DNA from: Pseudoduganella ginsengisoli | Lineage (GTDB): Bacteria > Pseudomonadota > Gammaproteobacteria > Burkholderiales > Burkholderiaceae_D | Reading direction: 5' to 3' | Assembly (NCBI RefSeq): GCF_009720865.1 | Contig: NZ_WNLA01000005.1 | Coordinates: 186,001 to 250,000, forward strand | DNA length: 64,000 nt | Position numbers and translations under genes: made by a program | Notes under the pieces: model-generated | Database searches by the model: none | What the model was told of the DNA's origin: nothing | The model's input: the letters and a program-made list of their open reading frames with translations, nothing else | Shown here: positions 51,405 through 62,500 of the stretch, piece after piece | Numbering within the stretch: position 1 is the first letter of the stretch | How the letters are laid out: every line of letters begins with the position of its first letter

Positions 51405-53339
51405 ATGTCTAGCCCGCTTGCAGGTCTTGTCGTGATTGCTGCTGTGTTGTTGGCTGTATTGCTGTTGTTGCTGGTCTCTGGTGTCGTCAAGTACATTCCC
51501 AACGACCGTATCGGCGTCGTTGAAAAACTGTGGAGCTCGTCAGGCTCCGTGCAAAGTGGCTTGCTAGCCTTACATGGCGAAGCGGGCCTGCAACCTGAAC
51601 TCCGCCGTGGCGGTTTCCACTTCTTTGCGCCGTTCCAATACCGCGTCCATATCCATCCCATGGTGTCCGTCACGCAAGGCACCATCGGCTACGTGTTTGC
51701 GCGCGACGGCATCGATTTGCCCGCCGGACAAACGCTGGCTGATAACTCCCGCATTGCCGATTTCCGTGACGTGCGCGCTTTCCTCAGCAACGGCGGCCAG
51801 AAAGGCCCGCAGCGGATGATTTTGCGCGAAGGTACGCACATCATTAATCCCGCGCTGTTTGTCGTGATGACGGAAGAAGCAACGTATTCGATGTCGCTCG
51901 ATGCGAAGGAAAAAGTCTATTACGAACAAATGCGCGGGCTGCTCGATGAGCGTGGCGGTTTCACGCCGGTCGTGATCAAGGAAACCACGGGCTCGCATGA
52001 TTCCGACCAACTGGCGGTCGTGACGGTGCAAGATGGTCCCGGCCTCGTCAAAGATGAATTGCTGGCGCCGGATGTGGGCGATACGCACAACGCATTCCAG
52101 GAACCTGAAAAATTCCTCGCGGCGGGTGGCCGCCGTGGCCGCCAGGAACGCGTGCTGGTGGAAGGCACGTATTTCATCAACCGCTTGTTTGCGACAGTGG
52201 AATTCATCAAGAAGACCGTGATTCCGGTCGGCTACGTGGGTGTGGTCGTGTCGTACACGGGCCATAAAGGCACGGACTTGTCCGGCACGGAATATACGCA
52301 TGGCGAACTGGTGGAAAGCGGTTGCCGTGGCGTGTGGCGCGACCCGCTGATGCCAGGCAAATACGCCTTCAACACGTATGCGGGCAAGATCGAGCTGGTG
52401 CCGACGACGAACTTTGTCTTGATGTGGAAGTCGGGTGAAAGCGGCTCGAACTTCGACAAGAACTTGCGCGAAATTACCTTGATCACCAAGGATGCGTTTG
52501 AACCGCAATTGCCGCTGTCAGTCGTCGTGCACATTGATTACCGCAAGGCGCCCATGGTGGTGCAGCGCTTCGGCAATGTCGCGCAACTGGTGGAACAGAC
52601 CTTGGACCCCATGGTGTCGTCGTACTTCAAGAACGTGTCGCAAACCAAGACGTTCATTGAACTGATCCAGTCGCGCAGTGAATTGCAGGCCAATGCGTCG
52701 GATGACATGCGCCAGCGTTTCCAGGCGTATTCGCTGGAATTCCAGGAAGTCTTGATAGGCACGCCAAAGCCGCAGGAAGGCGACAACAAGATTGAAAACA
52801 TCATGGCCCAGTTGCGCGACCGCCAGATCGCACGGGAACAGGTGGAAACATTTGCGCAAAAGCAGATTGCCGCCGACAAGGAACGCGAACTGAATGAAGC
52901 CGAACAGCGCGCCGCCAAACAAAAGGAATTGACGGGGTCGCTGGTGGATATCTCCATCAAGGAAAACCAGGGCGCGGCCAGTGTCAAGGCGGCAGAGAAA
53001 CGCCGCCAGGAAATCGAAGCGCTGGCGCAGGCGGAACGCTTCAAGCAAGAGATGGAAGGTTCTGGCCGCGCTTCAGCCATCCGTTCCGTCGGTGAAGCGG
53101 AAGCGGCGGCGATCCAGGCCAAATCGGAAGCCATGCAAGGCGAGGGCGCGGACAAGCAATTGATGCAAACCGTGATGCTGCGCCTGGCGGAGGCGTTCGA
53201 AGCAGCCAAAGTGCCGCTGGTGCCGCAAGTGCAGATGGGTGGCGCCGACAACAATGCCTTCAGCACCTTGCTGGGCTTGATGAGCGCGATCAAGGCGCGC
53301 GAGTTGACGGCCGTGGTGGAGACGGAGCCGCATGGCTGA
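51405..53339 (+). CDS. SPFH/band 7 (flotillin-like) membrane protein
   Basis: A 644-residue protein with AAAGG before ATG. One N-terminal transmembrane helix (LAGLVVIAAVLLAVLLLLLV) is followed by a band-7 region (VKYIPNDRIGVVEKLWSSSG, VIPVGYVGVVVSYTG). A long helical coiled-coil rich in Glu/Lys/Ala runs through residues ~465-610, with AAEKRRQEIEALAQAERFKQ. Such proteins oligomerise into membrane microdomains or rings. It is longer than typical flotillins because of an insert in the band-7 region. No protease (NfeD-like) partner is adjacent. Confidence 0.88.
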   Translation: MSSPLAGLVVIAAVLLAVLLLLLVSGVVKYIPNDRIGVVEKLWSSSGSVQSGLLALHGEAGLQPELRRGGFHFFAPFQYRVHIHPMVSVTQGTIGYVFARDGIDLPAGQTLADNSRIADFRDVRAFLSNGGQKGPQRMILREGTHIINPALFVVMTEEATYSMSLDAKEKVYYEQMRGLLDERGGFTPVVIKETTGSHDSDQLAVVTVQDGPGLVKDELLAPDVGDTHNAFQEPEKFLAAGGRRGRQERVLVEGTYFINRLFATVEFIKKTVIPVGYVGVVVSYTGHKGTDLSGTEYTHGELVESGCRGVWRDPLMPGKYAFNTYAGKIELVPTTNFVLMWKSGESGSNFDKNLREITLITKDAFEPQLPLSVVVHIDYRKAPMVVQRFGNVAQLVEQTLDPMVSSYFKNVSQTKTFIELIQSRSELQANASDDMRQRFQAYSLEFQEVLIGTPKPQEGDNKIENIMAQLRDRQIAREQVETFAQKQIAADKERELNEAEQRAAKQKELTGSLVDISIKENQGAASVKAAEKRRQEIEALAQAERFKQEMEGSGRASAIRSVGEAEAAAIQAKSEAMQGEGADKQLMQTVMLRLAEAFEAAKVPLVPQVQMGGADNNAFSTLLGLMSAIKARELTAVVETEPHG

Positions 53340-53382
53340 TGGTGGAGCGGGCTGGTGCACAAGCGCCAGCCCTGCTATGGCG

Positions 53383-54387
53383 TCACGCCGCCGCCGCCAG
53401 CTTCAGCGTCTGCCGCTCGCCATCGCGGGCCAGCGCTGCGCTGGCGTTGAAAATCAAGACGTCCGCTGTGGCGCCTTCCTCCGGGTGGATCGCACTGCCG
53501 GCGCGGATCGGCAAGATGACTTTGTTGCCGGCGCCGGTGGCGTGGCCTTCATCGGCGATGGCCTGGCAAATGCGCAAGATCTGGCTGTCGACCACGGACT
53601 GGCGTACAGCCATGCCGAGTATGATGGCGAATTCATCTGCTCCCATGCGGCCGATAAAGTCGCCTTCGCGGCACTCGCCTTCAATGCGGCGTGTAATGCG
53701 CTTGAGGACGCCGTCGAAATTTTCCATGATGTTCGCGTCGCGCAAGCCCTCGACGCGGATCATGGCAATCGCCAGCTTGCCCCGGCTGCGCTCGGCTGCC
53801 GCGATTTTCAACCGCAACTGTTCATAGAAATACGAGCGGTTGGCCGCACCGGTCGTCGTGTCTTGCGTCAGGCGCCGCTGCAGCACATCGGCGCCTTCGC
53901 GGGCCGACTGCTGCATCAGGACCGCTGCCATGCCGGCCAGCGCCGTCACGATTTCCAGTTCCGCATGGATAAATGTACGGGGTTCGCGCCACAGCAGCTT
54001 CATGACGGCGATGGCGGCGCCATTGGCCATCAGCGGCACGATAATCATGGAGCGCAAGCCGACCCGGCGGCATGCTTCGCGGTTGACGCGCTCGTCCACT
54101 TCACTGTCGGTGCACAGCGCGGCGCAGCGGTTGGTCAGGCAATAGCCGGACAAGCTGTTGGCAACCGGCATGCGCAAACCCAGCTGGGCCACGGCAATGC
54201 CGGACGCGGAGCGGTAGACGATTTCATCGCCTTCCAATAATTCGACGACAGCGCCATCCGCGTCCGCCAATTGCGCGGCAACGCCGGACGCTTCATCCAT
54301 CACGGCGCTGAGGTTGTGGGCCAGGCTGGCCAGCCGGACTTGTGCGCGGATGATTTCAACCAGTTTTGACGATGGAATGTTTTCCAT
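53383..54387 (-). CDS. GAF-GGDEF protein with variant GADEF signature
   Basis: A 334-residue protein. ATG 54387 is chosen (MENIPSSKLVEIIR). Residues ~25-165 are a GAF sensor (DADGAVVELLEGDEIVYRSA, YCLTNRCAALCTDSEVDERV). Residues ~175-330 are a GGDEF fold, but the signature reads RMGADEFAIIL (GADEF) near residues 247-257, so activity is uncertain: it may be a weak diguanylate cyclase or a GTP-binding receptor. It controls or senses cyclic di-GMP. It is transcribed toward the SPFH gene and lies downstream of a solute-binding protein gene on the same strand (28 nt apart). Confidence 0.85.
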   Translation of the reverse strand: MENIPSSKLVEIIRAQVRLASLAHNLSAVMDEASGVAAQLADADGAVVELLEGDEIVYRSASGIAVAQLGLRMPVANSLSGYCLTNRCAALCTDSEVDERVNREACRRVGLRSMIIVPLMANGAAIAVMKLLWREPRTFIHAELEIVTALAGMAAVLMQQSAREGADVLQRRLTQDTTTGAANRSYFYEQLRLKIAAAERSRGKLAIAMIRVEGLRDANIMENFDGVLKRITRRIEGECREGDFIGRMGADEFAIILGMAVRQSVVDSQILRICQAIADEGHATGAGNKVILPIRAGSAIHPEEGATADVLIFNASAALARDGERQTLKLAAAA

Positions 54388-54415
54388 GCTTTGTATTTCC
54401 CCGTATTGCAACTCG

Positions 54416-55150
54416 TTATTCGAGATTGTATTTCGCCAGTATCTTTTTGCTGACGCCTTCGGCTGCCATCGCATCGGCTGCCCGTTTAAATAGGAGCGCA
54501 TCATCGGCCGTGAAATCCAGCGAACCGGCCAGCCACGCCGTCGTCGTGCGCACGGGCGCGCTGGTGTCGAATGCCGTCTCCGCACCACGGCTTTGCAGCG
54601 ATGCGCGGATGATATTGCGTTCGCCAAATGATGCATCAGCCATGCCGCCCACCAGGAAGCGGTGCACTTCGTCGATGGATTTGGCTTCGACAAAGTGGTG
54701 GTAGCCCAGTTCGCGCAGCATCAAGATTTGTGCGGCGCCGCGCAGCATGGCGATCCGCCTGTCTTTCATTTTGTCCGGCTGGCTGATATCGAAGCGCTTG
54801 CCGCGCGGCGCGACAAAAACATAGTGCTCGTCATACAGGGGCGCCAGCCAGCGGAACTGGGATTCCCGTTCCGGCACGCGGGTCAACGGATAAATTGCCG
54901 TGGCCGGCATGGTGGTGGCTAAAAACAGGGCGCGCCGCCAGGGGACGTAGGCCGTGTCCGGCGCCAGGCCCGCCCGTTTGCAAATTTCCGCCACCAGTTC
55001 TTGCAGCGCCCCCGGCCGCTCGGTGTGGTTTTCCTGCACCAGTGGCGGCAAGTGCGTGGTGACAAGCCGCATGGCGGCCAGCGGGGCCGCGCCCGCTTTC
55101 GCCAAGACCGCGCTGAGGGCGGCATAGGTCAATAAGTTTCTACGCTTCAT
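54416..55150 (-). CDS. Periplasmic solute-binding protein, orphan
   Basis: A 244-residue SBP_bac_3-like protein. ATG 55150 (MKRRNLLTYAALSAVLAKAG) starts a signal peptide. Body blocks: LVTTHLPPLVQENHTERPGAL, VPWRRALFLATTMPATAIYP, AEGVSKKILAKYNLE at the end. It has no permease or ATPase neighbour. The GAF-GGDEF gene begins 28 nt downstream, so it may feed periplasmic signals to cyclic-di-GMP control (inference). Confidence 0.8.
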   Translation of the reverse strand: MKRRNLLTYAALSAVLAKAGAAPLAAMRLVTTHLPPLVQENHTERPGALQELVAEICKRAGLAPDTAYVPWRRALFLATTMPATAIYPLTRVPERESQFRWLAPLYDEHYVFVAPRGKRFDISQPDKMKDRRIAMLRGAAQILMLRELGYHHFVEAKSIDEVHRFLVGGMADASFGERNIIRASLQSRGAETAFDTSAPVRTTTAWLAGSLDFTADDALLFKRAADAMAAEGVSKKILAKYNLE

Positions 55151-55243
55151 GTGTGGCGAGCGTAGCACTTTCCGCTACCGGATGCTTGTTCGATGCAACC
55201 CGTTGCATTAAGTTATTGCTATATAGAACACAGGGAGGCACGG

Positions 55244-55993
55244 GTGGCGCGCTTGTTCATCTGGTTTGCTGTGGCGCTGGCGTGCCAGGCTGCCGTGGCG
55301 GCTGACCTGACCGTAGGTTTCAATACCGACCGGCCTCCGTACGTGTACCTGGACGCCGCCGGCAATGTGGCCGGCATCGAAGTGGACATGGCGCGCGCCC
55401 TACTGGCCCGTCTTGGCTATGGCATGAAAAGCGAAGTGATGTCGAAATCGCGCATGCTGCCCGCCTTGAAGGGCGGCCAGGCCGACATCGTCATGTCCGT
55501 GCATGGCACAGACGAGCCCGGCGTGTATTACTCGGACGGTGTCGTCGAGTATGTGAATATTGCCGTCAGCCGCAAGGCGGACCGGATCCGGCTGGCCACC
55601 GATACCGATCTCGACCAGTACCGTTTCATCATCTGGCAAAACGGCTGGGCTGACTTGGGGCCGGCGTTTGCAGCGCGATACCGGCCCGATGCGCAGGGCC
55701 GTTTCCGCGACAATTATTTCCAGAGCAGCACCCAGGACGCCCAAGCCCGCGTATTCTGGGCGCGCCGGGTCGACGTCATCGTGGTGGACCGCTACGTGTT
55801 CAATTGGTACCGGCGCCAGCTGGCCGCCACCATGAAAACCGACGACGAAGTCGAATATCACGACATTTTCCCGAACACCACGGTGTTTGCCGCCGCCTTT
55901 GCCGACCGCGACGTGCGCGACCGTTTTAATGCGGCGCTCAAAGCCATGCGGGCCGACGGCGGCTACCAGGACATCGTCAACCGCTACCGGTGA
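55244..55993 (+). CDS. Periplasmic solute-binding protein, orphan (GTG start)
   Basis: A 249-residue SBP_bac_3-like protein. The GTG at 55244 with AGGGAGG 5-6 nt upstream decides the start; the product then opens with the signal peptide VARLFIWFAVALACQAAVAA. Blocks: LTVGFNTDRPPYVYLDAAGN, GIEVDMARALLARLGYGMKS and the C-terminal ADGGYQDIVNRYR. It is divergent from the other solute-binding gene across 93 nt and has no ABC partner. Confidence 0.82.
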   Translation: MARLFIWFAVALACQAAVAADLTVGFNTDRPPYVYLDAAGNVAGIEVDMARALLARLGYGMKSEVMSKSRMLPALKGGQADIVMSVHGTDEPGVYYSDGVVEYVNIAVSRKADRIRLATDTDLDQYRFIIWQNGWADLGPAFAARYRPDAQGRFRDNYFQSSTQDAQARVFWARRVDVIVVDRYVFNWYRRQLAATMKTDDEVEYHDIFPNTTVFAAAFADRDVRDRFNAALKAMRADGGYQDIVNRYR

Positions 55994-56239
55994 CCTGGTC
56001 CGCGCATGCCCGATAAACCCTGAATAAGGGCGGAAAGGGCAGTCTGCTTGTCATCTCGCCGTGATATTTCCTACTTAAAATTAGTGATGGCTGTCTGTCT
56101 AGTCACTTAGAAAATGACAGCTTGTCACTTGCATGTTTACCTAGTTGCAAGCCCGAGACAAAGCACGCAGATTCCATAAAAAGGTTCTCCTGAGCAAAAT
56201 TTCCCAGGGGGACCTAAGTTATACTCGTAATTGCGTCCC

Positions 56240-56266
56240 GTAAACTTTATTCGCCGAAAAGTTTAC
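56240..56266. promoter_or_regulatory. Operator-like dyad GTAAACTTT...AAAGTTTAC
   Basis: Perfect 9-bp arms with a 9-nt spacer, 290 nt upstream of the giant repeat gene. It shares its GTTTAC core with the dyad at 56392. Confidence 0.6.
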
Positions 56267-56391
56267 TTAACGAAAGGGCTTAGGCGGTCGCTTTGTACTT
56301 GGCGCACCGTCGAAACGTGGGCGGGAACCGTGAATGTGTATATAAAAACACAATATAAGTTTCTCACTCGCATCTCCTTTTGTTTACTAAA

Positions 56392-56407
56392 GTAAACCGC
56401 CGTATTG
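56392..56407. promoter_or_regulatory. Operator-like dyad GTTTACT-AA-AGTAAAC
   Basis: Perfect 7-bp arms around AA, about 150 nt upstream of the repeat gene, with the same core as the dyad at 56240 but inverted orientation of half-sites. Confidence 0.6.
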
Positions 56408-56558
56408 TCGTTAAGAATGAAAAGCGGAGTCTTCGGCGACTGGTTTAAGCAGTTGGGATCCAGAATTCAGCAAGACCTTTAATCATCGATAGGGAATGGA
56501 GCGAAGCAGCTCCAATTCGTGTCCACCCAGAGTTGTGTAGTACCCCTAGGAGAATGAA

Positions 56559-59500
56559 ATGAGCATCGTCACCAGCTTGACTACGTTGCAGATTGCTAAT
56601 TTATCGACTTTGCAGATTGCCGGTCTTGCTACCGCCGATATCGCCGGTCTGAACACCGACCAGTTCGGTGCGCTGACCACGGATCAAATGGGGGTCTTCA
56701 CCTCTGCGCAAGTTCCTGCTTTTACGACAAACCAGCTGGCCAACGGCCTGTCGACGCTGCAGGCTGCCGCCATGACGTCGACCCAGCTGAGCGCGATGAG
56801 CAGCGCGCAGGCTTCGGCACTGAGTTCTGATGCGATTGCCGCGTTTGAAACGTCGGACATCGTCGGCTTCAAGACCACGGCGATTGCCGCGCTGAAGTCG
56901 TCGCAATTGGCCGCCATGTCGACCGACCAGGTGGGCGCGCTGGGCACGAACCAGGTGGCTGCACTGACCACGACGCAACTGTCCACCGGCTTTACCACCA
57001 ACCAGATCGTCGCGCTGACGTCGGCCCAGGCCGCCGTGCTGAGCTCGCAGCAAGTTGCTTCGCTGAGCTCCGATTCCATCGCCGCGATGCAGACGGATGA
57101 CTTCTCCGCACTGAAAACGTCCGCCATTGCCGGCCTGAAAACGGTCCAGCTGACGGCGCTGACCACGGACCAGATTGTTTCGCTGAATACGCAGCAAATT
57201 TCCGCCCTGGGCAGCAGCCAGGTGGGCGCACTGGCCACCAACGTGCTGGCCGCCATGGAAACCAGCGACGTCGCCGCACTGAAGAGCAGCGCCATCGCCG
57301 GCCTGAGCTCCGACCAAGTTTCCGCCCTGACCACCGACCAGGTTGGCGCGCTGACGAGCAGCCAGATCAGCGGCATGACCACCAGCCAGCTGGCCAACGG
57401 CTTGCAGACCAACCAGGTTGCCGCCCTGAATTCCAGCCAACTGGGCGCACTGTCCACCACGCAATTCGGTGCACTGGGTTCCGACGCGATTGCCGCCATT
57501 GAAACCGCTGACCTGGCCGGCCTGAAGTCTACGCAAATCGCCGCACTGAAAACCATCCAGGCTGCCGGCCTGACCACCGACCAGATCGCTAACCTGAGCA
57601 CCAGCCAGGTTGCCGCACTGACCACCAACGTACTGGCCAATGCCCTGAGCACCAACCAGATCGTTGCACTGAATACCGCCCAGGCTGCCGCACTGAGCTC
57701 CTCGCAAGTGTCCGCGCTGTCGTCCGACTCGCTGGCCGCGATGGAAACGGATGACTTCTCGTCCCTGAAAACCGCCGCGATTGCCGGCTTGAAGACGGCG
57801 CAGCTGTCGGCCCTGAACACCAATCAGGTCGTGTCGATGACGACCTCGCAAGTTGCCGCACTGGGCAGCGCGCAAATGGCTGGCTTCAACACCGCCGCCA
57901 TCGCTGCAATGGAAACCAACGACCTGGCAGCACTGAAGACCGCCGCCATGTCCGGCCTGACGACCGACCAGGTCAATGCCCTGACCACGGACCAGATCGG
58001 CGCGCTGACGTCGTCGCAAGTGGGCAGCCTGACCACCAACCAGCTGGCCAACGGCATGTCGACCTTGCAAGTGCAAGCGCTGACGTCGACCCAGATGGGC
58101 GCCATGTCCACCACGCAGTTCGCAGCGCTGTCGTCCGACCAGATCGGCGCGATTGAAACGTCCGACATCGTGGGCCTGAAGACCACGGTGATCGCTGCAC
58201 TGAAGACGGTGCAGATCGCCGGCCTGAACACCGACCAGATCGGTGCACTGACCACCAGCCAAGTCACCGCGCTGACCACCAACGTACTGGCCAACGGCTT
58301 CGCCACCAACCAGATCGCTGCCCTGAACAGCGCGCAAGCTGCCGTGCTGAGCTCGCAGCAAGTGGCGAACTTGACGTCGGACCAGATCGCCGCGATGGAA
58401 ACCGACGACTTCTCCGCGTTGAAGACGTCTGCGATTGCCGGCCTGAAAACCGCGCAACTGTCGGCCCTGAACACCAACCAGGTCGTATCGATGACGACCT
58501 CGCAAGTTGCCGCACTGGGCAGCGCGCAAATGGCTGGCTTCAACACCGCCGCCATCGCCGCGATGGAAACCAATGACGTGGCCGCGCTGAAAACCGCTGC
58601 CATGTCCGGCCTGACGACCGACCAGGTCAATGCGCTGACCACCGACCAGATCGGCGCACTGACGTCGTCGCAAGTGGGCGGCCTGACCACGAACCAGTTG
58701 GCCAACGGCTTGTCGACCTTGCAAGTGCAAGCGCTGACGTCGACCCAGCTGGGCGCACTGTCGACCATGCAATTCTCGTCGCTGACTTCCGACGCGATTG
58801 CCGCGATTGAAACGTCCGACATCGTCGGCCTGAAGACCACCGTGATCGCCGCCATGAAGACGGTGCAGATCGCCGGCCTGACGACCGACCAGATCGGCGC
58901 CCTGGGCACCAACCAGGTGGCGGCACTGACCACCAACGCGCTGGCCAACGGCTTCAACACGGCCCAGATCGTTGCGCTGAACAGCGCCCAGGCTGCTGTA
59001 CTGAGCTCGCAGCAAGTGGCGAACCTGACTTCGGATCAGATCGCTGCAATGGAAACGGATGACTTCTCGGCCCTGAAGACGTCGGCGATTGCCGGCCTGA
59101 AGACGGCCCAGCTGTCGGCACTGAATACCAACCAGGTTCAGTCGATGACGACGTCGCAGGTTGCCGCACTGGGCAGCGCCCAGATGGCTGGCTTCAGCAC
59201 TGCCGCGATTGCCGCGATGGAAACCCAAGACCTGGCCGCACTGAAGACCGCTGCGATTGCCGGCCTGACCTCTGACCAGGTTGCCGCAGTCACGACCGAC
59301 CAGATCGGCAACATGACGTCGTCGCAGATTGCCGCCATGACCACCAGCCAGATCGCCAACGGCTTGACCACTGCACAAGTGGTGGCCATGACGTCGTCCC
59401 AGCTGGCCGGCCTGAGCACGACGCAGTTCAATGCACTGACGTCCGATGCGATTGCCGCGATTGAAACAGCGGACATCGTCGGTCTGAAGACCACCGTGAT

Positions 59501-62500
59501 TGCCGCACTGAAGACGGTGCAGGTTGCCGGCCTGACGACCGACCAGATCGGCGCGCTGAGCACCAGCCAGGCTGCCGCACTGTCCACCAACGCGCTGGCC
59601 AATGGCTTCAATACGGCCCAGATCGTTGCGCTGAATACGGCACAGGCTTCGGTGCTGAGCTCGCAGCAAGTGGGCGCGCTGGGCTCTGACCAGATCGCTG
59701 CGCTGGAAAGCGATGACCTGGCTGTGCTGAAAACGTCGGCGATTGCCGGCCTGAAGACGGCGCAACTGTCGGCCCTGAACACTGCGCAAGTGGTGGCGCT
59801 GGGCACCAACCAGGTGGCTGCGCTGTCGAGCGCCCAGATGGCTGGCTTCAACACGGCTGCGATTGCCGCGATGGAAACCCAGGACCTGGCTGCACTGAAG
59901 ACGGCGGCGATTGCCGGCCTGACTTCCGACCAGGTGGCTGCCATCACGACCGACCAGATCGGCAACATGACGTCGTCGCAGATTGCTGCGCTGACCACCA
60001 GCCAGATCGCCAACGGCTTGACCACCGCACAAGTGGTGGCCATGACGTCGACCCAGCTGGCCGGCTTGAACACGACGCAGTTCGCTTCGCTGACCTCTGA
60101 CCAGATCGCCGCGATTGAAACGTCCGACATCATCGGCCTGAAGACCACCGTGATCGCCGCCATGAAGACGCTGCAGATCGCCGGCCTGACGACCGACCAG
60201 ATCGGCGCGCTGGGCACCAACCAGGCTGCTGCACTGTCCACCAACGCACTGGCCAACGGCTTCAACACGGCCCAGATCGTTGCGCTGAACACGGCGCAAG
60301 CTGCGGTCCTGAGCTCGCAGCAAGTCGGTGCGCTGACGTCCGACCAGTTCGCTGCGATGGAAAGCGATGACATTGCAGTGCTGAAGACTTCGGCGATTGC
60401 CGGCCTGAAGACGGCGCAATTGTCGGCCCTGAACACGGCGCAAGTGGTGGCATTCAGCACCAGCCAGATGGCTGCGCTGGGCAGCAGCCAGATGGCCGGC
60501 TTCAGCACCGCCGCGATTGCTGCGCTGGAAACCCAGGACTTGGCTGCACTGAAGACGGCTGCGATTGCCGGCCTGACTTCCGACCAGGTTGCCGCCATCA
60601 CGACCGACCAGATCGGCAACATGACGTCGTCGCAGATGTCTGCCTTGACCACCAGCCAGATCGCCAACGGCCTGACTACCGCGCAAGTGGTGGCCATGAC
60701 GTCGACCCAGCTGGCCGGCCTGAATACGATGCAGTTCAACGCGCTGACGTCCACTGCGATTGCCGCGATTGAAACGGCCGACATCATCGGCCTGAAGACC
60801 ACCGTGATCGCTGCACTGAAGACGGTGCAGATCGCCGGCCTGACGACCGACCAGATCGGCGCGCTGGGCACCAACCAGGCTGCTGCGCTGACCACCAACG
60901 CACTGGCGAACGGCTTTAACACCGCCCAGATCGTTGCCCTGAACACGGCGCAAGCCGCGGTCCTGAGCTCGCAGCAAGTGGGCGCGCTGACTTCCGACCA
61001 GTTCGCTGCGATGGAAAGCGACGACATTGCAGTGCTGAAGACTTCGGCGATTGCCGGTCTGAAGACGGCTCAGCTGTCGGCCCTGAACACGGCACAAGTG
61101 GTGGCATTCGGCACCAACCAGATGGCGGCACTGGGCAGCGCGCAAATGGCTGGCTTCAACACTGCCGCGATTGCTGCGATGGAAACCAACGACTTGGCAG
61201 CGCTGCGCTCGGCTGCGGTGGTTGGCCTGACGTCCGACCAGATTGCCGCGATCACGACGGATCAGATCAGTGCGCTGGGCTCCAACCAGGTTGTGGCGCT
61301 GACCACCAACCAGCTGGCGAACGGCCTGACCACGGCGCAAATCGTCAACCTGACGTCGAGCCAGCTGGCAGCCCTGTCGACCACGCAGTTCGGTTCGCTG
61401 AGCTCCGACCAGATCGCTGCAATTGAAACCACGGACATCAGCGCGCTGAAGACCACGGTGATTGCCGCACTGAAGACTGCGCAGATTGCCGGCCTGACGA
61501 GCGTCCAGATCGATGCGCTGGGCACCAACCAGGTTGCTGCGCTGACCACCAACGCACTGGCCAACGGCTTCAACACGGCCCAGATCGTTGCTCTGAACAG
61601 CGCCCAAGCTGCAGTGCTGAGCTCCTCGCAAGTGTCCGCGCTGTCGTCCGACTCGATCGCTGCGATGGAAACGGATGACTTCTCGGCCCTGAAGACGTCG
61701 GCGATTGCCGGCCTGAAGACGAGCCAGCTGCAAGCGCTGAATACCAACCAGATGGTGTCGCTGACCACCAGCCAGGCGGCTGCGCTGACCAGCGCCCAGA
61801 TGGGCGGCTTCACCACCGCGGCGATTGCTGCGATGGAAACCAGCGACCTGGCGGCACTGAAGACCGCGGCGATTGGCGGCCTGACCACGGATCACGTGGC
61901 CGCGCTGACCACCGACCAGCTGGTCGGCATGTCGACCACGCAGTTCGCCGCGCTGAACAGCAGCCAGATCAAGGCGCTGAACACGCTGCAGATCTCGCAG
62001 CTGGAAACGCAAGACATGGCAGCACTGAAGACCGCAACGATCCGTGCGCTGACTACCACCCAGGTGGCAGGCATCACGACGCTGCAGATCTCGACCCTGG
62101 CCAGCACGCAAGTGTGCGCGCTGACCTCGGATCAGATCCAGGCGATGACCACGGATCAGATCGGCGCCTTCCACAGCCCGTTCTACACTCCGATCGTGCT
62201 GGATCTGGGCAACGATGGCATCGACACCCTGGCCTTCAGCTCTGGCGTCCAGTTCGACATGACTGGTTCTGGCAGCAAGGCAGGCACGGGCTGGGTGGGC
62301 GGCGGCGACGGCTTGCTGGCGCTGGACCGCAACGGCAACGGCGCCATCGACGATGGCTCCGAACTGTTCGGCTCTGGCACCACGCTGGCGAACGGCCAGA
62401 AAGCCGGCAACGGTTACCAGGCCCTGGCTGAGCTGGATACCAACGGCGACGGCGCCATCACCAGTGCGGATGCCGCGTTCGGCAACCTGCGTGTGTGGGT

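Larger units (their letters stand above)
55994..56558. promoter_or_regulatory. Long AT-rich control region of the octapeptide-repeat gene
   Basis: A 565-nt gene-free region, much richer in AT than the window. It holds five GTTTAC/GTAAAC half-sites (56135, 56240, 56261, 56392, 56402), two of them forming full dyads; a small dyad TGACA-GCT-TGTCA (56115-56127); AT-rich boxes TATATAA and TATAAG near 56340-56360; and a leader hairpin TGGAGC-GAAGCA-GCTCCA (56497-56514). AGGAG near 56549 is the ribosome site. No sigma-54 site or known riboswitch was recognised. Confidence 0.55.

Noticed and set aside
51191..51412. 73-codon ORF in the gap before the SPFH gene
   Set aside because: No ribosome site, Pro/Arg/His-rich, overlaps the SPFH start; looks like random GC-rich sequence.
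56577..62170. Repeats as a CRISPR array or as a transposon array
   Set aside because: The 24-bp units are coding, translate to a regular octapeptide in one frame, and have no unique spacers or terminal inverted repeats.
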